A stretch of 64,000 bases of DNA, from assembly GCA_020722705.1 (NCBI GenBank), contig DYKI01000001.1:1-64000 (forward strand), in the 5' to 3' direction. Source of the stretch: Chthonomonas calidirosea (GTDB lineage: Bacteria; Armatimonadota; Chthonomonadetes; Chthonomonadales; CAJBBX01). Below, piece by piece: positions 1 through 11,670 of the stretch (positions are counted from its first letter, which is position 1; every line of letters starts with the position of its first letter). A program made the position numbers and the translations under genes. Below the pieces are notes generated by a model. That model searched no databases, was not told where the DNA came from, and worked only from the letters and a program-made list of their open reading frames with translations.

Positions 1-55
1 GGCGGGAGCCTCGCCCTCCCGATGTCCGGCGGCTCGGCAGGAGCCTCGCCCTCCC
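1..55. repeat. two copies of a 20-bp GC-rich unit
   Basis: Positions 1-20 and 36-55 carry the same 20-bp unit with one difference (position 4 G, position 39 A). The first copy can fold as a 6-bp stem (CGGGAG/CTCCCG) with a 7-nt loop. It lies just past the end of the minus-strand gene that stops at 76, so it may be a dispersed intergenic repeat or part of a terminator. The array may continue left of the window. Confidence 0.6.
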
Positions 56-75
56 AAGGCTCGTCGCAGTAGCCG

Positions 76-1146
76 TCAGGTGAGTCTGCCGCGAGCGGCG
101 ACCGGCCAGGTGTCTACCTGCGATTCGCCTTCAAGGATGTGCAGACGATCGTGGCAGTTCACACAGGTGCACGCATGGGCGGGGACGATGCGAACACGGT
201 CGCCGATCCTCAAGCAGCCTGGGCATTGCGACAGGTCCAGATGGCCATGTTCTTCGCTGCACCAGTCTACGACGATGCTGCTCTCACCCAGCATGAAGCC
301 GTAGTTGCCATGCGAGTCACGGTCGCCGGAGAGCGCCTTCGATCCGGCGTCTACGAAGGCCTCTCCCTCGCTCGGCGTTGCGATCACCGTGGCCGTCACC
401 GTCAAGGCGCATGCGGCAGGTGATGCGCCAAGCCGGACCTGCGTGCCATCGTGGAAGACGTAGTTGCCAGGTCGCAGTTCGGTGACCGTCGGCATCGAGG
501 CCATGTATCTGGCGCCTGGCGTCGAGCCGACACTGACAGCTTGGACTCCACACGCGGCCGCATACTCCGCCATCGTGTCTGCTGCCAAGCGGCATGCCTC
601 CTCGATGCGGTCAGGGGCGGCCTTGTAGACGTGGCCTTCGTGCGTGTAGACGCCGCGGATATCCAGCCCCGGAAGCGCTCTGCAGCGCCGCGCAAGACAC
701 TCCGCATCCGAGATGCTTCGCACGCCGGTTCGGTGGTGTCCCGTATCCACCTCGATGTAGACCCCGATGGGACGACGCGCCTGTCGCGCGCAACGAGCCA
801 GCCCGTCAAGCACCTCGTTGCTGTCCAAACCCACCGTGATGTCCGCCCTACCGGCGAGGTTTGCCAATCGGGCCAGTTTGTCTGCTCCGACGATCAGGTT
901 CGCGATCAGGATGTCGTCGAAGCCTGCCTCAGCAAAGACCTCTGCTTCGCCAAGCTTGGCAACCGTGATGCCTCGGGCGCCGAGCTCGCGCTGCATTCTG
1001 GCGATCTCGACGCACTTGTGGGTCTTTGCGTGCGGGCGCAGGGCCTTGCCGTTCAGTGATGCCACTGAAGCCATCTCGCGCAGATTGTTCTGCAGCGCAT
1101 CGTGGTCAACGACCGCACAGGGCGTCGGAAGCGCATGCCACGTCAT
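76..1146 (-). CDS. DSD1-type PLP enzyme (D-threonine aldolase / D-serine dehydratase family)
   Basis: A 356-residue fold-type III PLP enzyme with an alanine-racemase-like N-terminal barrel. The motif RPHAKTHK (about residues 38-45) should supply the lysine that binds PLP. HAC near the C-terminus fits the His-x-Cys metal site of eukaryotic-type D-serine dehydratase and D-threonine aldolase. Family members cleave or dehydrate D-3-hydroxy amino acids; the substrate cannot be told from sequence. The ATG at 1146 was chosen because it overlaps the stop of the upstream transporter gene (ATGA) and begins the conserved domain; a longer open frame upstream lies inside that gene and has no family similarity. 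Coupling to an amino-acid-exchanger-like transporter supports a role in D-amino-acid catabolism. Confidence 0.85.
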   Translation of the reverse strand: MTWHALPTPCAVVDHDALQNNLREMASVASLNGKALRPHAKTHKCVEIARMQRELGARGITVAKLGEAEVFAEAGFDDILIANLIVGADKLARLANLAGRADITVGLDSNEVLDGLARCARQARRPIGVYIEVDTGHHRTGVRSISDAECLARRCRALPGLDIRGVYTHEGHVYKAAPDRIEEACRLAADTMAEYAAACGVQAVSVGSTPGARYMASMPTVTELRPGNYVFHDGTQVRLGASPAACALTVTATVIATPSEGEAFVDAGSKALSGDRDSHGNYGFMLGESSIVVDWCSEEHGHLDLSQCPGCLRIGDRVRIVPAHACTCVNCHDRLHILEGESQVDTWPVAARGRLT

Positions 1147-2822
1147 TGCCAGAGCCTCGCTGCGAGGAACGCGAACTGAACGAGAATGATCTTGGCGATG
1201 ATGGCGACGGGGTAGATGCTGGCGAACGCAAGCGGGGCGGCATCCGATTGGGCCAGGGCTGTTGCAGCGTTCAGAGCCGGCGGGTTCGTCATGGTGCCGC
1301 TCAGTGTTCCGGCGCCGGCGAGAACGTTCCACTTCAGAACGCGCTGGGTGATGATCAGGCTGACGAGTGCTGCCACGCATGTGATGACAGCCCCGGCAAG
1401 GAGGGCCTGCGCTCCTGCGATCCGGAGTACACCCATGAACTGGTGCCCTGCCTCAAGGCCTGCTCCCGCGAGGAACACCACCAGACCCAGTTCCCGAGCG
1501 AAGAGGATTACTGGCTCGGGTACGAATATCCTGAAGGGTCCCACGTGGCGTGCGTGACCGATCATCAGGCCAACAATGAAGGCGCCGCCTCCGAGCCCGA
1601 GCTTGCCGTGCACGCCTCCGAAGAGGGGAATGGGAATCATCCCCAGGATGGCGCCCAAACACACTCCGACGGCAAACGAGAGAAGGCTGGTCTCGGAGAG
1701 CCGCCGCTGTTCGGAGCCTACATGCTCAGCGAACCGGCCCACTACCTGCGGATTGCCCACCAGTCGCAGAGCATCGCCTGGCTCAAGGACAAGCGCCGGA
1801 TCAGGCAGAAGCTCGACCCCCTGGCGGCGAACTCTGGTCACGATCACATCGGCGAACGCGCCTGTGAGTATCTGTCCCAACTGCTTGTCCACAACTGCGG
1901 GCGATGATACGACCGCCACTTCACTGGTGACACGACCGGCAGTGTCGTCCATGGAGACGTCATCGGCAGGCCGACCGAGGATGCTCTGGAGCTTGGTCAG
2001 GTCCACTTCAGGTCCCACGGCGAGGACGGCATCGTGAAGCTGCAGCGTCATTTCGGGAAGCGCAGGGTAGACAACGCCTTCGCGTTTGATGCGAGATATC
2101 GTGGCTCGTGTCAGTCCCTGACGATGAAAGTCCGCCACCGTTGTCCCTGCGATGTTCGGATTGGTCAGCCGGAAACAGCGCGTGCCGATCGCGGGCTGCC
2201 GTTCGGTTGCCTCCTGTGCAGCCTGGTGTGCGGCTTCTTCGGGTGATTGGCGCTTCAGCCGCGGCAGAATCTGGACCAGAACCACAATGAGTATGGCGCT
2301 GAACGGGTAGGCGAGGCCGTGACCAACCGATACCTCAGTTGCCGTTGACGGCGCCAGTCTCTGGACAACATCTCGGCCTGCCGCAAGCGCAGGTGTATTG
2401 GTGAGCGCGCCGGTGAACAGGCCGGTCGTCAGCGCCGGACTGAGCTGAAGCACGTGGCCGAGAGCCACTGCGGTCGCCGCGGCCGCCCCAATGGAGCCGA
2501 GACCGATCAACAGGTATGCCTTCAGCCTGCTGCGGAACATCGGCACGAAGCGTGGCCCGGCGTACAGGCCTACGGCATACACAAACAAGAGGAGGCCGAG
2601 CTCGGTCAATGTGGGCGGCATGGTCAGTACCGCTGGATGCGCCGCAATGTCACTCTCGGGAAGAGATCGGCGAAGATGTCCGATGATCAGGCCTGCGAAA
2701 AGCACGCCGGCCGAGCCGAGGCTGATGCGGCGTACCTGCAGGCTTCCGAGCCACAGCCCGAAAGCAATGACGACGAAGAGCGTGACGAATGGCTGCGATA
2801 GTATGTCGTATAGGCCAGGCAA
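1143..2822 (-). CDS. AspT/YidE/YbjL-family transporter with two TrkA-C domains
   Basis: A 559-residue inner-membrane protein. Two halves of about five to six membrane helices each (residues 1-185 and 375-559) flank two cytoplasmic TrkA-C (RCK-C) domains (about 215-285 and 300-370). The paired motifs GALTNTPAL (about 138-146) and a related TNPPAL in the second half mark the inverted duplication of the aspartate:alanine exchanger family. The YidE/YbjL branch has this RCK-C insertion. The start is TTG at 2822, with only a weak GGGAAG-like ribosome site. It overlaps the downstream PLP lyase by four bases, so the two are probably cotranslated and may handle related amino acids. The exact substrate is unknown. 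Confidence 0.88.
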   Translation of the reverse strand: MPGLYDILSQPFVTLFVVIAFGLWLGSLQVRRISLGSAGVLFAGLIIGHLRRSLPESDIAAHPAVLTMPPTLTELGLLLFVYAVGLYAGPRFVPMFRSRLKAYLLIGLGSIGAAAATAVALGHVLQLSPALTTGLFTGALTNTPALAAGRDVVQRLAPSTATEVSVGHGLAYPFSAILIVVLVQILPRLKRQSPEEAAHQAAQEATERQPAIGTRCFRLTNPNIAGTTVADFHRQGLTRATISRIKREGVVYPALPEMTLQLHDAVLAVGPEVDLTKLQSILGRPADDVSMDDTAGRVTSEVAVVSSPAVVDKQLGQILTGAFADVIVTRVRRQGVELLPDPALVLEPGDALRLVGNPQVVGRFAEHVGSEQRRLSETSLLSFAVGVCLGAILGMIPIPLFGGVHGKLGLGGGAFIVGLMIGHARHVGPFRIFVPEPVILFARELGLVVFLAGAGLEAGHQFMGVLRIAGAQALLAGAVITCVAALVSLIITQRVLKWNVLAGAGTLSGTMTNPPALNAATALAQSDAAPLAFASIYPVAIIAKIILVQFAFLAARLWQ

Positions 2823-2861
2823 GTTGCTGCTTCCCGCCGAGTATACACCACAACCCCGGGC

Positions 2862-4271
2862 CTAACGTTCGATCCTCAGAGCATACACGTTTGCGTCCTT
2901 CAAGTGAAACCGAATCCGGGCCGGAGCAGGTCCGGCCTCCGAGAGTCGTTTGCCATTCCAACGCACGACCGCGTCCAGCTCGTCGCCGAAAAGCGGCTGG
3001 AAGTCCGACGCGGCAAAGCCGGGAATCGGCGCGCCATCCGGGGCAAGGAGTTCGACAGTAACCGAGCCTGCCGCCGATGTGGCGTAGTTGAGGTGCAGCT
3101 CCTTGCCGGTCCTGGCCAGGACTTTGGTGGTCGCGGTGCCCCCGTGCGCTCCCGCATAGATGCCGGCAAACCGGTTTCTGGGAACGGTCACTCGACGGAG
3201 GCGGCAGTCAGGCCAATCGTAGTGCTCGCTGACATACAGGGAGAACTCGTCTCCGGTCTCGATGATGCCCCATGCGGGCATGTTGCTGCGCTGGGTCCAG
3301 TTGCGCTGATCCAAGCCGGGCCGCAGCCACGCTTCGAGGAAGGTTCGGTCCCACGTGACCCCGTCGCGGCTGGCCATGAACACGGCGTCCGATACGCCCG
3401 GTTGGCGATAGCCCGCCAGCTTGGTGCGGCTGGGTACGAAGCGCTTCGGAAACGATAGGAGGATATGCTCTGCGCCGGGATGAGGGACGGTCGCGTTCGT
3501 GTAGAAGTGCTCCATCGGGACGGCCTCGCCGTACTGGTGCATCACCGGGTCGGTCCAGTGGACGAAGTCCTTCGACGTTGCGCTCTGGATGGCTCGAACG
3601 CCGGCGTATCCGCCGCCCGTCCAGGCGCGCGAGAAGCAACGGTACACACCGGCTGCTCCGTCCCAGAACGCAACGTTGAGGGAGTCGAAGGCCCCCTTCG
3701 TCATCACCGGAGCGTCCTGCATTTTCGTCCAGCGGATGCCGTCCGGCGATGCGAAAGCATAGAGGCGGCTCTCGATGCCCGCCACCGCCTTGTAGCGCTG
3801 TTCGCCGGCACAGCCGGGCCGAGTGTCGAGCATCGGCGCGAAGTTGTGAGCTTCGACACCGCGATAGACGATGTTGTTGTCTCGAGATCCTTGGAACTCG
3901 TAAAGCTTCAGAGAGGGTCGTGTGAAGTGGATGCCATCGGCGCTTTCGGCGCAGCATGTCACTTGCTCTTCGGCGTTGTCGGAGGGACAATAGCCTCGAT
4001 AGTACATGCGCACTTTGTCGCCATCACGGAACACCGTGAAATAGGCGCTGGCAGGTCCCTCCCAGGGTCGGTCCAGTGTCAATACGACTTCTCGACGCTG
4101 CGGCTCTGTGAGACGCATCTCCGTACCGGCAAGCTCATCAACAACGTAGCGGTCAACGAACGGCTCCCATCGGTCACCAAGCTCAACATTCCGAAGGCCG
4201 ACCGATGAAGGCTGAAGGGCGCAGTAACCGAGCACCAGGCCCATCACGACAGGCAGCAACACGCGTTCCAT
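2862..4271 (-). CDS. secreted glycosidase-like beta-propeller protein
   Basis: A 469-residue protein with an N-terminal hydrophobic segment (about residues 4-20) acting as signal peptide or anchor. The body has repeated blade-like strands with D-G-x-x-W and S-x-D-G signatures (SADGIHF, SPDGIRW, SRDGVTW), as in five-bladed propellers of GH32/43/68-like proteins. I cannot confirm the catalytic acids, so an actual hydrolase activity is uncertain. A GGAGGAGAG ribosome site precedes the ATG, and the gene lies 27 bp downstream of a sialidase-like gene on the same strand, so the two probably form an operon of extracellular carbohydrate-active proteins. Confidence 0.7.
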   Translation of the reverse strand: MERVLLPVVMGLVLGYCALQPSSVGLRNVELGDRWEPFVDRYVVDELAGTEMRLTEPQRREVVLTLDRPWEGPASAYFTVFRDGDKVRMYYRGYCPSDNAEEQVTCCAESADGIHFTRPSLKLYEFQGSRDNNIVYRGVEAHNFAPMLDTRPGCAGEQRYKAVAGIESRLYAFASPDGIRWTKMQDAPVMTKGAFDSLNVAFWDGAAGVYRCFSRAWTGGGYAGVRAIQSATSKDFVHWTDPVMHQYGEAVPMEHFYTNATVPHPGAEHILLSFPKRFVPSRTKLAGYRQPGVSDAVFMASRDGVTWDRTFLEAWLRPGLDQRNWTQRSNMPAWGIIETGDEFSLYVSEHYDWPDCRLRRVTVPRNRFAGIYAGAHGGTATTKVLARTGKELHLNYATSAAGSVTVELLAPDGAPIPGFAASDFQPLFGDELDAVVRWNGKRLSEAGPAPARIRFHLKDANVYALRIER

Positions 4272-4298
4272 GATGTTTCTCTCCTCCAGCGGACTCCG

Positions 4299-5531
4299 TT
4301 ACTGCCGCGGCGAGGATGCTTGCAGCATCCATTCCTCGGACATCTCGACGTGCTTGATGCTCTTGCCTTCTCCCCCGAGCGCCGCACGATCCTTCGCATT
4401 CGGGGTGTAGGTATAGGTGACGTGGATGCGACCGTCCCGCGTCTGAATGATGCTCGGATAGGAGTAGGAACCAGCATCGGGCCCTGGAGAATCGTGATCG
4501 AGATGCAGTTTTCTGCGCCAGGTGCGCCCCTCGTCCTCAGATATGGTCATGGCGAGGCTATGCCGGCCTTCCTCGGTGTCGTTGTTGATCAGAACCCATC
4601 GGCCCGACTTCAGCACGACCACATCAACGCCCGCACCCGGATCGGGCAGATCGGTGTCACGAGGCTCGGTCCACGTTTGGCCGCGATCTCTCGACTCCGA
4701 GATCATCACCCGCTGGGGCGGCGGGCCATTGTCGCGCATGTAGGCCAAGAGCGTCCCATCCTTGCGGACAGCGATGGCCGGCTGGACATTGCCGGGTCCG
4801 ACGATGGGTGTGCTTACCGACCAGGTCACGCCCCCATCGTCGCTGTAGGCGATCAGCGAGAAGTCGAAGAGATCCGAGTAGAGCGGCAGCAATATGCGGC
4901 CGTCCGCGAGTGTCACCGGATGTGGCCGTGGCATCCAGCCAAGACGCATGCTCAGCTTGTCGGACGCAGCCTTGGTGCGGCTTGTGAGGTATTCCGCCAG
5001 CTTCTCCCCGCTTTCGAGTGACGCGGCTGCTGCGTAGGGTCTCCAGAGTCGGGCCAGATCACGCTCGACCCTGGCTGTGAACTCATCGCCCGGTTTCAGG
5101 AGGACAACGCCGCCTCCCGTCCACCGGGGCGCTCCCGCTCTCCTCTGATAGTCGGAACTCACGGCATACCGGAGCAACGCGCTTTCCCACCTGTTGTTCA
5201 GAATCACCGGCCAGAACAGCCAGAGCTGCGCCTTTGCGTCCACGAGCATGCACGGATTGCAGTCGGGAAAGCCCGGCGTGTCGGCCAGAATGAACTCGGT
5301 TGACCATTTGTCGGCTCCCTTACGGAGACGCGCCCCAAGGATCGCCACATCATCGGCGGTTCGCTCACCCGAGCCTCGATACCAGCAGACGAGCAAGTCG
5401 CCGTTGGGGCACTCTACGACGCAGCTCGCATGGTTGTGTTTCGCGTTGAGCGGGAAGACGAGCCGCGCAAGGTTCGGGGGCCGATCGGCGGCCAGACCGC
5501 CCATGGCGGCCAGTGTTAAGAGAAAGGCCAT
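4299..5531 (-). CDS. secreted sialidase / BNR-repeat protein
   Basis: A 410-residue exported protein of the sialidase-like six-bladed propeller superfamily. Asp-box (BNR) motifs are visible: SDDGGVTW, SRDRGQTW and SEDEGRTW. The N-terminus has a signal peptide ending near LAADRPP. The ATG at 5531 was preferred over one 39 bases upstream because AAGGAG stands 10 nt before it and the leader is then a normal length. Family members include exo-alpha-sialidases, but many environmental paralogues act on other glycans or only bind them. It is transcribed divergently from the six-hairpin glycosidase at 5667 and upstream of the propeller gene at 4271, suggesting one glycan-degradation locus. Confidence 0.78.
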   Translation of the reverse strand: MAFLLTLAAMGGLAADRPPNLARLVFPLNAKHNHASCVVECPNGDLLVCWYRGSGERTADDVAILGARLRKGADKWSTEFILADTPGFPDCNPCMLVDAKAQLWLFWPVILNNRWESALLRYAVSSDYQRRAGAPRWTGGGVVLLKPGDEFTARVERDLARLWRPYAAAASLESGEKLAEYLTSRTKAASDKLSMRLGWMPRPHPVTLADGRILLPLYSDLFDFSLIAYSDDGGVTWSVSTPIVGPGNVQPAIAVRKDGTLLAYMRDNGPPPQRVMISESRDRGQTWTEPRDTDLPDPGAGVDVVVLKSGRWVLINNDTEEGRHSLAMTISEDEGRTWRRKLHLDHDSPGPDAGSYSYPSIIQTRDGRIHVTYTYTPNAKDRAALGGEGKSIKHVEMSEEWMLQASSPRQ

Positions 5532-5666
5532 GATGGTAAAGCTCCTTGATGTGGCAGCCATCCTCGCCAATGGACTTACGCCGTTGCCATGGTACTTCGC
5601 CGGTCGCGCAGGGAATCCCGCCTCGGTCGAGTAACTATTGAAGACTCAAGAGGAAGGAACCCGCAC

Positions 5667-8078
5667 ATGTCCGGTACGAGGGCTTTACTCGGAACCGTCG
5701 TCATCTGCATTTCCGTTGCCGGCTGCCTTGGCGTCTCCGCTCAGGCGGAGAGGCTTGTTCGCTTCGTCAACGCGCCGGCCGAGGCCGACCGTTCGCGTTT
5801 GCCTGTATTCCGTTCATCCAATGCGCGGTTGGACGCCTTCCTGAACTCCTACTTCATTCGCCATCTTACCATTGACCCCGATGGTGTCCACTGGGGGACG
5901 GGACCGATGCTCGGCGCAACGGATCACCTGTGGGTGATCGAGTGGGATTGCTGGATGCTGCCATGGGTGGACCGTACCGCGATGGGACTGGCCCGGCAGG
6001 GCGGCAGCGACGCTGATGTGATCCTCACTACGTTGAGCCGATGCACGATAGACAAATACGGCTATGTGTTTGGCTCTTATCTGACTACTGAGCCCAACAA
6101 CAGCCTCGGCGGCTACAAGCCGACGTTCGGCTGGCCCTGGCCCAAGTACAACCGAAACTACGACGTTTCGAAGCCGACAGGGTGGGAGTTCAACAATCCC
6201 ACTGATGTCACACACGAGGGATGGAGCGGCAGCGACCTCCGATTGGAGGCTGGGCATCCGGACCATCGGTTGCGGGCTGTGATCACCGGATCGAACCCGA
6301 GTCTGCAGTCACCCGAGTTCGCCTGCGACGTGTTCCAGATACCCGTCGTCGAGTTGGACATCGAGTACCGATCCGCTTCCGGCGCCGATGTTCGTGATGC
6401 CGTCAATGGACTGCGTCTGTACTGGGCCACATCCGACCAGCCCGAGTTTGACGACACAAGATCAGTTGGCATCGGGTTCTCCGTGCTGCCGCCTGCCGAG
6501 TTCCCTGATGACTACGCTGAAATGGCAGGCAAGGGCTTTGCTCGGTTTGCCCTGTTCTTTCCAATGCACCTTCATCGAGAATGGGGCCGACAAGGGCGGA
6601 CGATCACGCGCCTCATGGTTATGCCCGCCGATGAACGCAGGCAGGGCATCGAGATCGCCGTCAACTACATCCGGGCGACGTACGATGTGCGCATGGCCAC
6701 AACCAACGCCGCTCTCATCAACGCCGCTGCTCGCTTCTACCTGTGGAGCGGCGACCGTGCCTTTCTCGCGCACATGATGCCGCGCCTGCGCCGTGCCATG
6801 CTGTTCCTCAACGAGCACCTTCTCGGCAGGCGCGAGGCCCTGATCTGTCAGGACTGGTTCGTGGGTCACGATGGGCGCGGCGGCGACCGGCCGGGCCATG
6901 GCTTGATTGGCAGTTACTGGGACTTGCTTCCGACAGGGCGCTGCGATCTCGAAAGCTCCTCCGCATACTATCTGGCTCTCCGCAACATGGCAGCGCTCGA
7001 AGACGCCTGCGTTGCGCGAGGGATCGAAGTCCCGTCCGTCTCGGTGGTCGGGCCGGACAACCGGACCACGATCCGGTACGCCGAAACCTCAGGGAGCCTG
7101 CGCCGACAGGCCGACCGTGTACGGAGACGGATCGAAACCGTTTTTTGGAACCGAGACACAGGCCGGTTCTGCCGCAACATAGACGCTGACGGTAGGAAAC
7201 ACGACTACGGATACGTGCACCTCAACCTTCAGGCCCTGGCGTGGGGTATCGGCACGCCCACGCAAGCAAGGAGCATTCTCAGTTGGCTGGACGGTAGGCC
7301 TATCCCCGGTGACACAGCGATCGGCTCCGACATTTACCGCTGGCGCTTCGCGCCCCGCTCGAGCACGCGCCGAAACACGGATTACTACTTTTGGCCGTGG
7401 ATTTGGGACGGGCGCAATGAGGTGGGCTCACCGTACCGCGTGTGGGGCGACCAGATGCAGGATGGGGGAGCGATCCCTGCAACGGCGCTGTGGGAAGCTA
7501 TGGCGCGATGCCGCTCGGGCGAGCAGCCCCAAATAGACAGGGTCTACAGCCGCCTGTTGGAGGTTTCTGACTGGTATGGCGACGTGTCCGCCTGCGGAGG
7601 CGCAGGGGCAGGGTTCTATCGTGCCTACTACGATGGCCATCCCGAGCGCGGGAAGCAACAGAGCCCGATGCCGGGCGGGCTTGGACTGGACCGGGAGTTC
7701 ATGTCCGATGCGGCGCTTGGCACGATCGTGCCCACATACGCCCTTCTCGGACTGGATGTGCAAGAGGACGGAGTGCTGACCATATCGCCGTCGCTACCTG
7801 CGGGCCTTGACTGGCTCGAAGTGTCGAACATCAGCTTTCTCGGCCATCGCCTGACCATTCGAGCCCGTCGCGATGGTCTTTCGGTTCGCGGCGACCTTGA
7901 GGGCCAATCGGGCGCGCACATCCGACTTGTGTTGGGGGGCAGGCATCGGGCAAGCGAAGTGACTGTGGATGGTCATCCGCACAGAACGACGCGCCGCTGC
8001 GGGCGAAGGGAAGTCGTGCTTCCGCTGAAGGAGTGCGACGTCCAGTGGCATGGCCGGATGGAACCGGCGCATCTGTAG
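5667..8078 (+). CDS. exported six-hairpin ((alpha/alpha)6) glycoside hydrolase-like protein
   Basis: An 803-residue exported protein. The leader contains VAGC, a possible lipobox, followed by AQA, an alternative signal peptidase I site. The central part has the tryptophan- and glycine-rich helical pattern of six-hairpin glycosidases (GH63/GH78/GH15-like), for example WVIEWDCWMLPW, WVWG-type loops and WPWIWDGRNEVGSPYRVWGDQ-like stretches around residues 560-610. The C-terminal part is a beta-sandwich cap. The catalytic acids cannot be assigned with certainty. The start is ATG 5667, behind an AGGAAGGAAC ribosome site; an upstream ATG would overlap the divergent gene. It lies opposite the sialidase-like gene, with a 135-bp shared promoter region. 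Confidence 0.72.
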   Translation: MSGTRALLGTVVICISVAGCLGVSAQAERLVRFVNAPAEADRSRLPVFRSSNARLDAFLNSYFIRHLTIDPDGVHWGTGPMLGATDHLWVIEWDCWMLPWVDRTAMGLARQGGSDADVILTTLSRCTIDKYGYVFGSYLTTEPNNSLGGYKPTFGWPWPKYNRNYDVSKPTGWEFNNPTDVTHEGWSGSDLRLEAGHPDHRLRAVITGSNPSLQSPEFACDVFQIPVVELDIEYRSASGADVRDAVNGLRLYWATSDQPEFDDTRSVGIGFSVLPPAEFPDDYAEMAGKGFARFALFFPMHLHREWGRQGRTITRLMVMPADERRQGIEIAVNYIRATYDVRMATTNAALINAAARFYLWSGDRAFLAHMMPRLRRAMLFLNEHLLGRREALICQDWFVGHDGRGGDRPGHGLIGSYWDLLPTGRCDLESSSAYYLALRNMAALEDACVARGIEVPSVSVVGPDNRTTIRYAETSGSLRRQADRVRRRIETVFWNRDTGRFCRNIDADGRKHDYGYVHLNLQALAWGIGTPTQARSILSWLDGRPIPGDTAIGSDIYRWRFAPRSSTRRNTDYYFWPWIWDGRNEVGSPYRVWGDQMQDGGAIPATALWEAMARCRSGEQPQIDRVYSRLLEVSDWYGDVSACGGAGAGFYRAYYDGHPERGKQQSPMPGGLGLDREFMSDAALGTIVPTYALLGLDVQEDGVLTISPSLPAGLDWLEVSNISFLGHRLTIRARRDGLSVRGDLEGQSGAHIRLVLGGRHRASEVTVDGHPHRTTRRCGRREVVLPLKECDVQWHGRMEPAHL

Positions 8079-8154
8079 TTCCTATGGTGTACGATAGACG
8101 TGGACGGCGTCGCTGATCGGACGCCAATCGCCAGACGATAGAGGAGGGTGTCCA

Positions 8155-8790
8155 ATGTCAATGCCAGACAGTTCGTATCCGTCGCCAGCGCCGACTGTGC
8201 GCTTCGATGTGATCAACCAGGCCTGGGCCATGTTGCAGCAGCAGATGGGCAACTGGGCTGTACTGATGGTGGTTGCCATAGTGATCGTCGGAGTGTTGAA
8301 CTGGCTGCTGGGAAAACTAGGGACGGTCGGTTCCTTTGTGGGCGGCATCCCAAGCGCGATCGTTGCCGCTGGGCTCTACCGCGCTGCGCTGAAGCACATG
8401 CGGGGAGAGACTATTGCCGTGGCTGACATGTTCGGAGTCTCGGACGTAATCGGGCCTCTTATCGTTGCCTCGATCCTCACAACGATTGGCGTAGCGATCG
8501 GTTTCATATTCTGCATCCTGCCAGGCGTTGCGCTCGCCTCGCTCTGGATGTTCACAGAGTTGCTGATTGTGGATAAGGGGATGGATGGGATCGAAGCCAT
8601 GCGCCAGAGCTTCAACGCACTGCGGCGCGAATGGCTCATGGCGACCGTGTTCAATATCGTGCTGGCGTTGATCGGAATCGCGGGCATCATCGCTTGCGGA
8701 GTCGGTTTGCTGATCACCGCGCCGATCGCTATCCTGTCGGTCACCATCCTATACCGGGACTTCTTCCCTGAGTCGAGCGTCGGTTTCTGA
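8155..8790 (+). CDS. small integral membrane protein, unknown function
   Basis: A 211-residue protein with about five hydrophobic helices (roughly residues 38-55, 60-75, 98-125, 128-140 and 165-198). It has a short cytoplasmic N-terminus and an amphipathic region, DKGMDGIEAMRQSFNALRREW, between helices. The pattern of a conserved loop just before the last hydrophobic hairpin resembles DUF975/YciC-type glycerophosphoryl-family membrane proteins, but I do not recognise a specific family. The ribosome site GAGGAGG lies 7 nt before the ATG. A perfect 9-bp hairpin follows 75 bp after the stop. Function unknown. Confidence 0.72.
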   Translation: MSMPDSSYPSPAPTVRFDVINQAWAMLQQQMGNWAVLMVVAIVIVGVLNWLLGKLGTVGSFVGGIPSAIVAAGLYRAALKHMRGETIAVADMFGVSDVIGPLIVASILTTIGVAIGFIFCILPGVALASLWMFTELLIVDKGMDGIEAMRQSFNALRREWLMATVFNIVLALIGIAGIIACGVGLLITAPIAILSVTILYRDFFPESSVGF

Positions 8791-8864
8791 TAAACCATTC
8801 GGGGGAGTTACGCCGCAGCGTTGCCGGCACAGCTCACCGGCGTAGGCGAGCCTGACAATAGCAA

Positions 8865-8888
8865 GGGCCGCCCATTGCAGGGCGGCCC
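8865..8888. terminator. hairpin terminator between convergent genes
   Basis: GGGCCGCCC (8865-8873) and GGGCGGCCC (8880-8888) form a perfect 9-bp stem with a 6-nt loop, followed by GTTTC on the plus strand. It sits between the convergent membrane-protein gene and the pyrophosphatase gene, so it can serve both directions. Confidence 0.75.
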
Positions 8889-8924
8889 GTTTCACTGAAC
8901 CGGGGTTGCGTCCCAAGGCGAGCG

Positions 8925-11498
<2,574 letters not shown>

Positions 11499-11670
11499 TG
11501 TAGCGCGCTTCCTCCTTGGCGATTGCGCCCGGTCTGAGGAGTTCGGGCTACAGATAAGCTACCCCAATCGGGCTCTGACTGTCAACGTGCGGACTCCGTC
11601 TCGATGAGGTGAAACCCATGCGGTCGGCGGCGACTTGCCGGAAGGTAACAGCTCTTATGCCGGCGAAAGA

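Noticed and set aside
1026-1907. 293-codon plus-strand frame
   Set aside because: Antisense to the AspT/YidE transporter gene; composition follows that gene.
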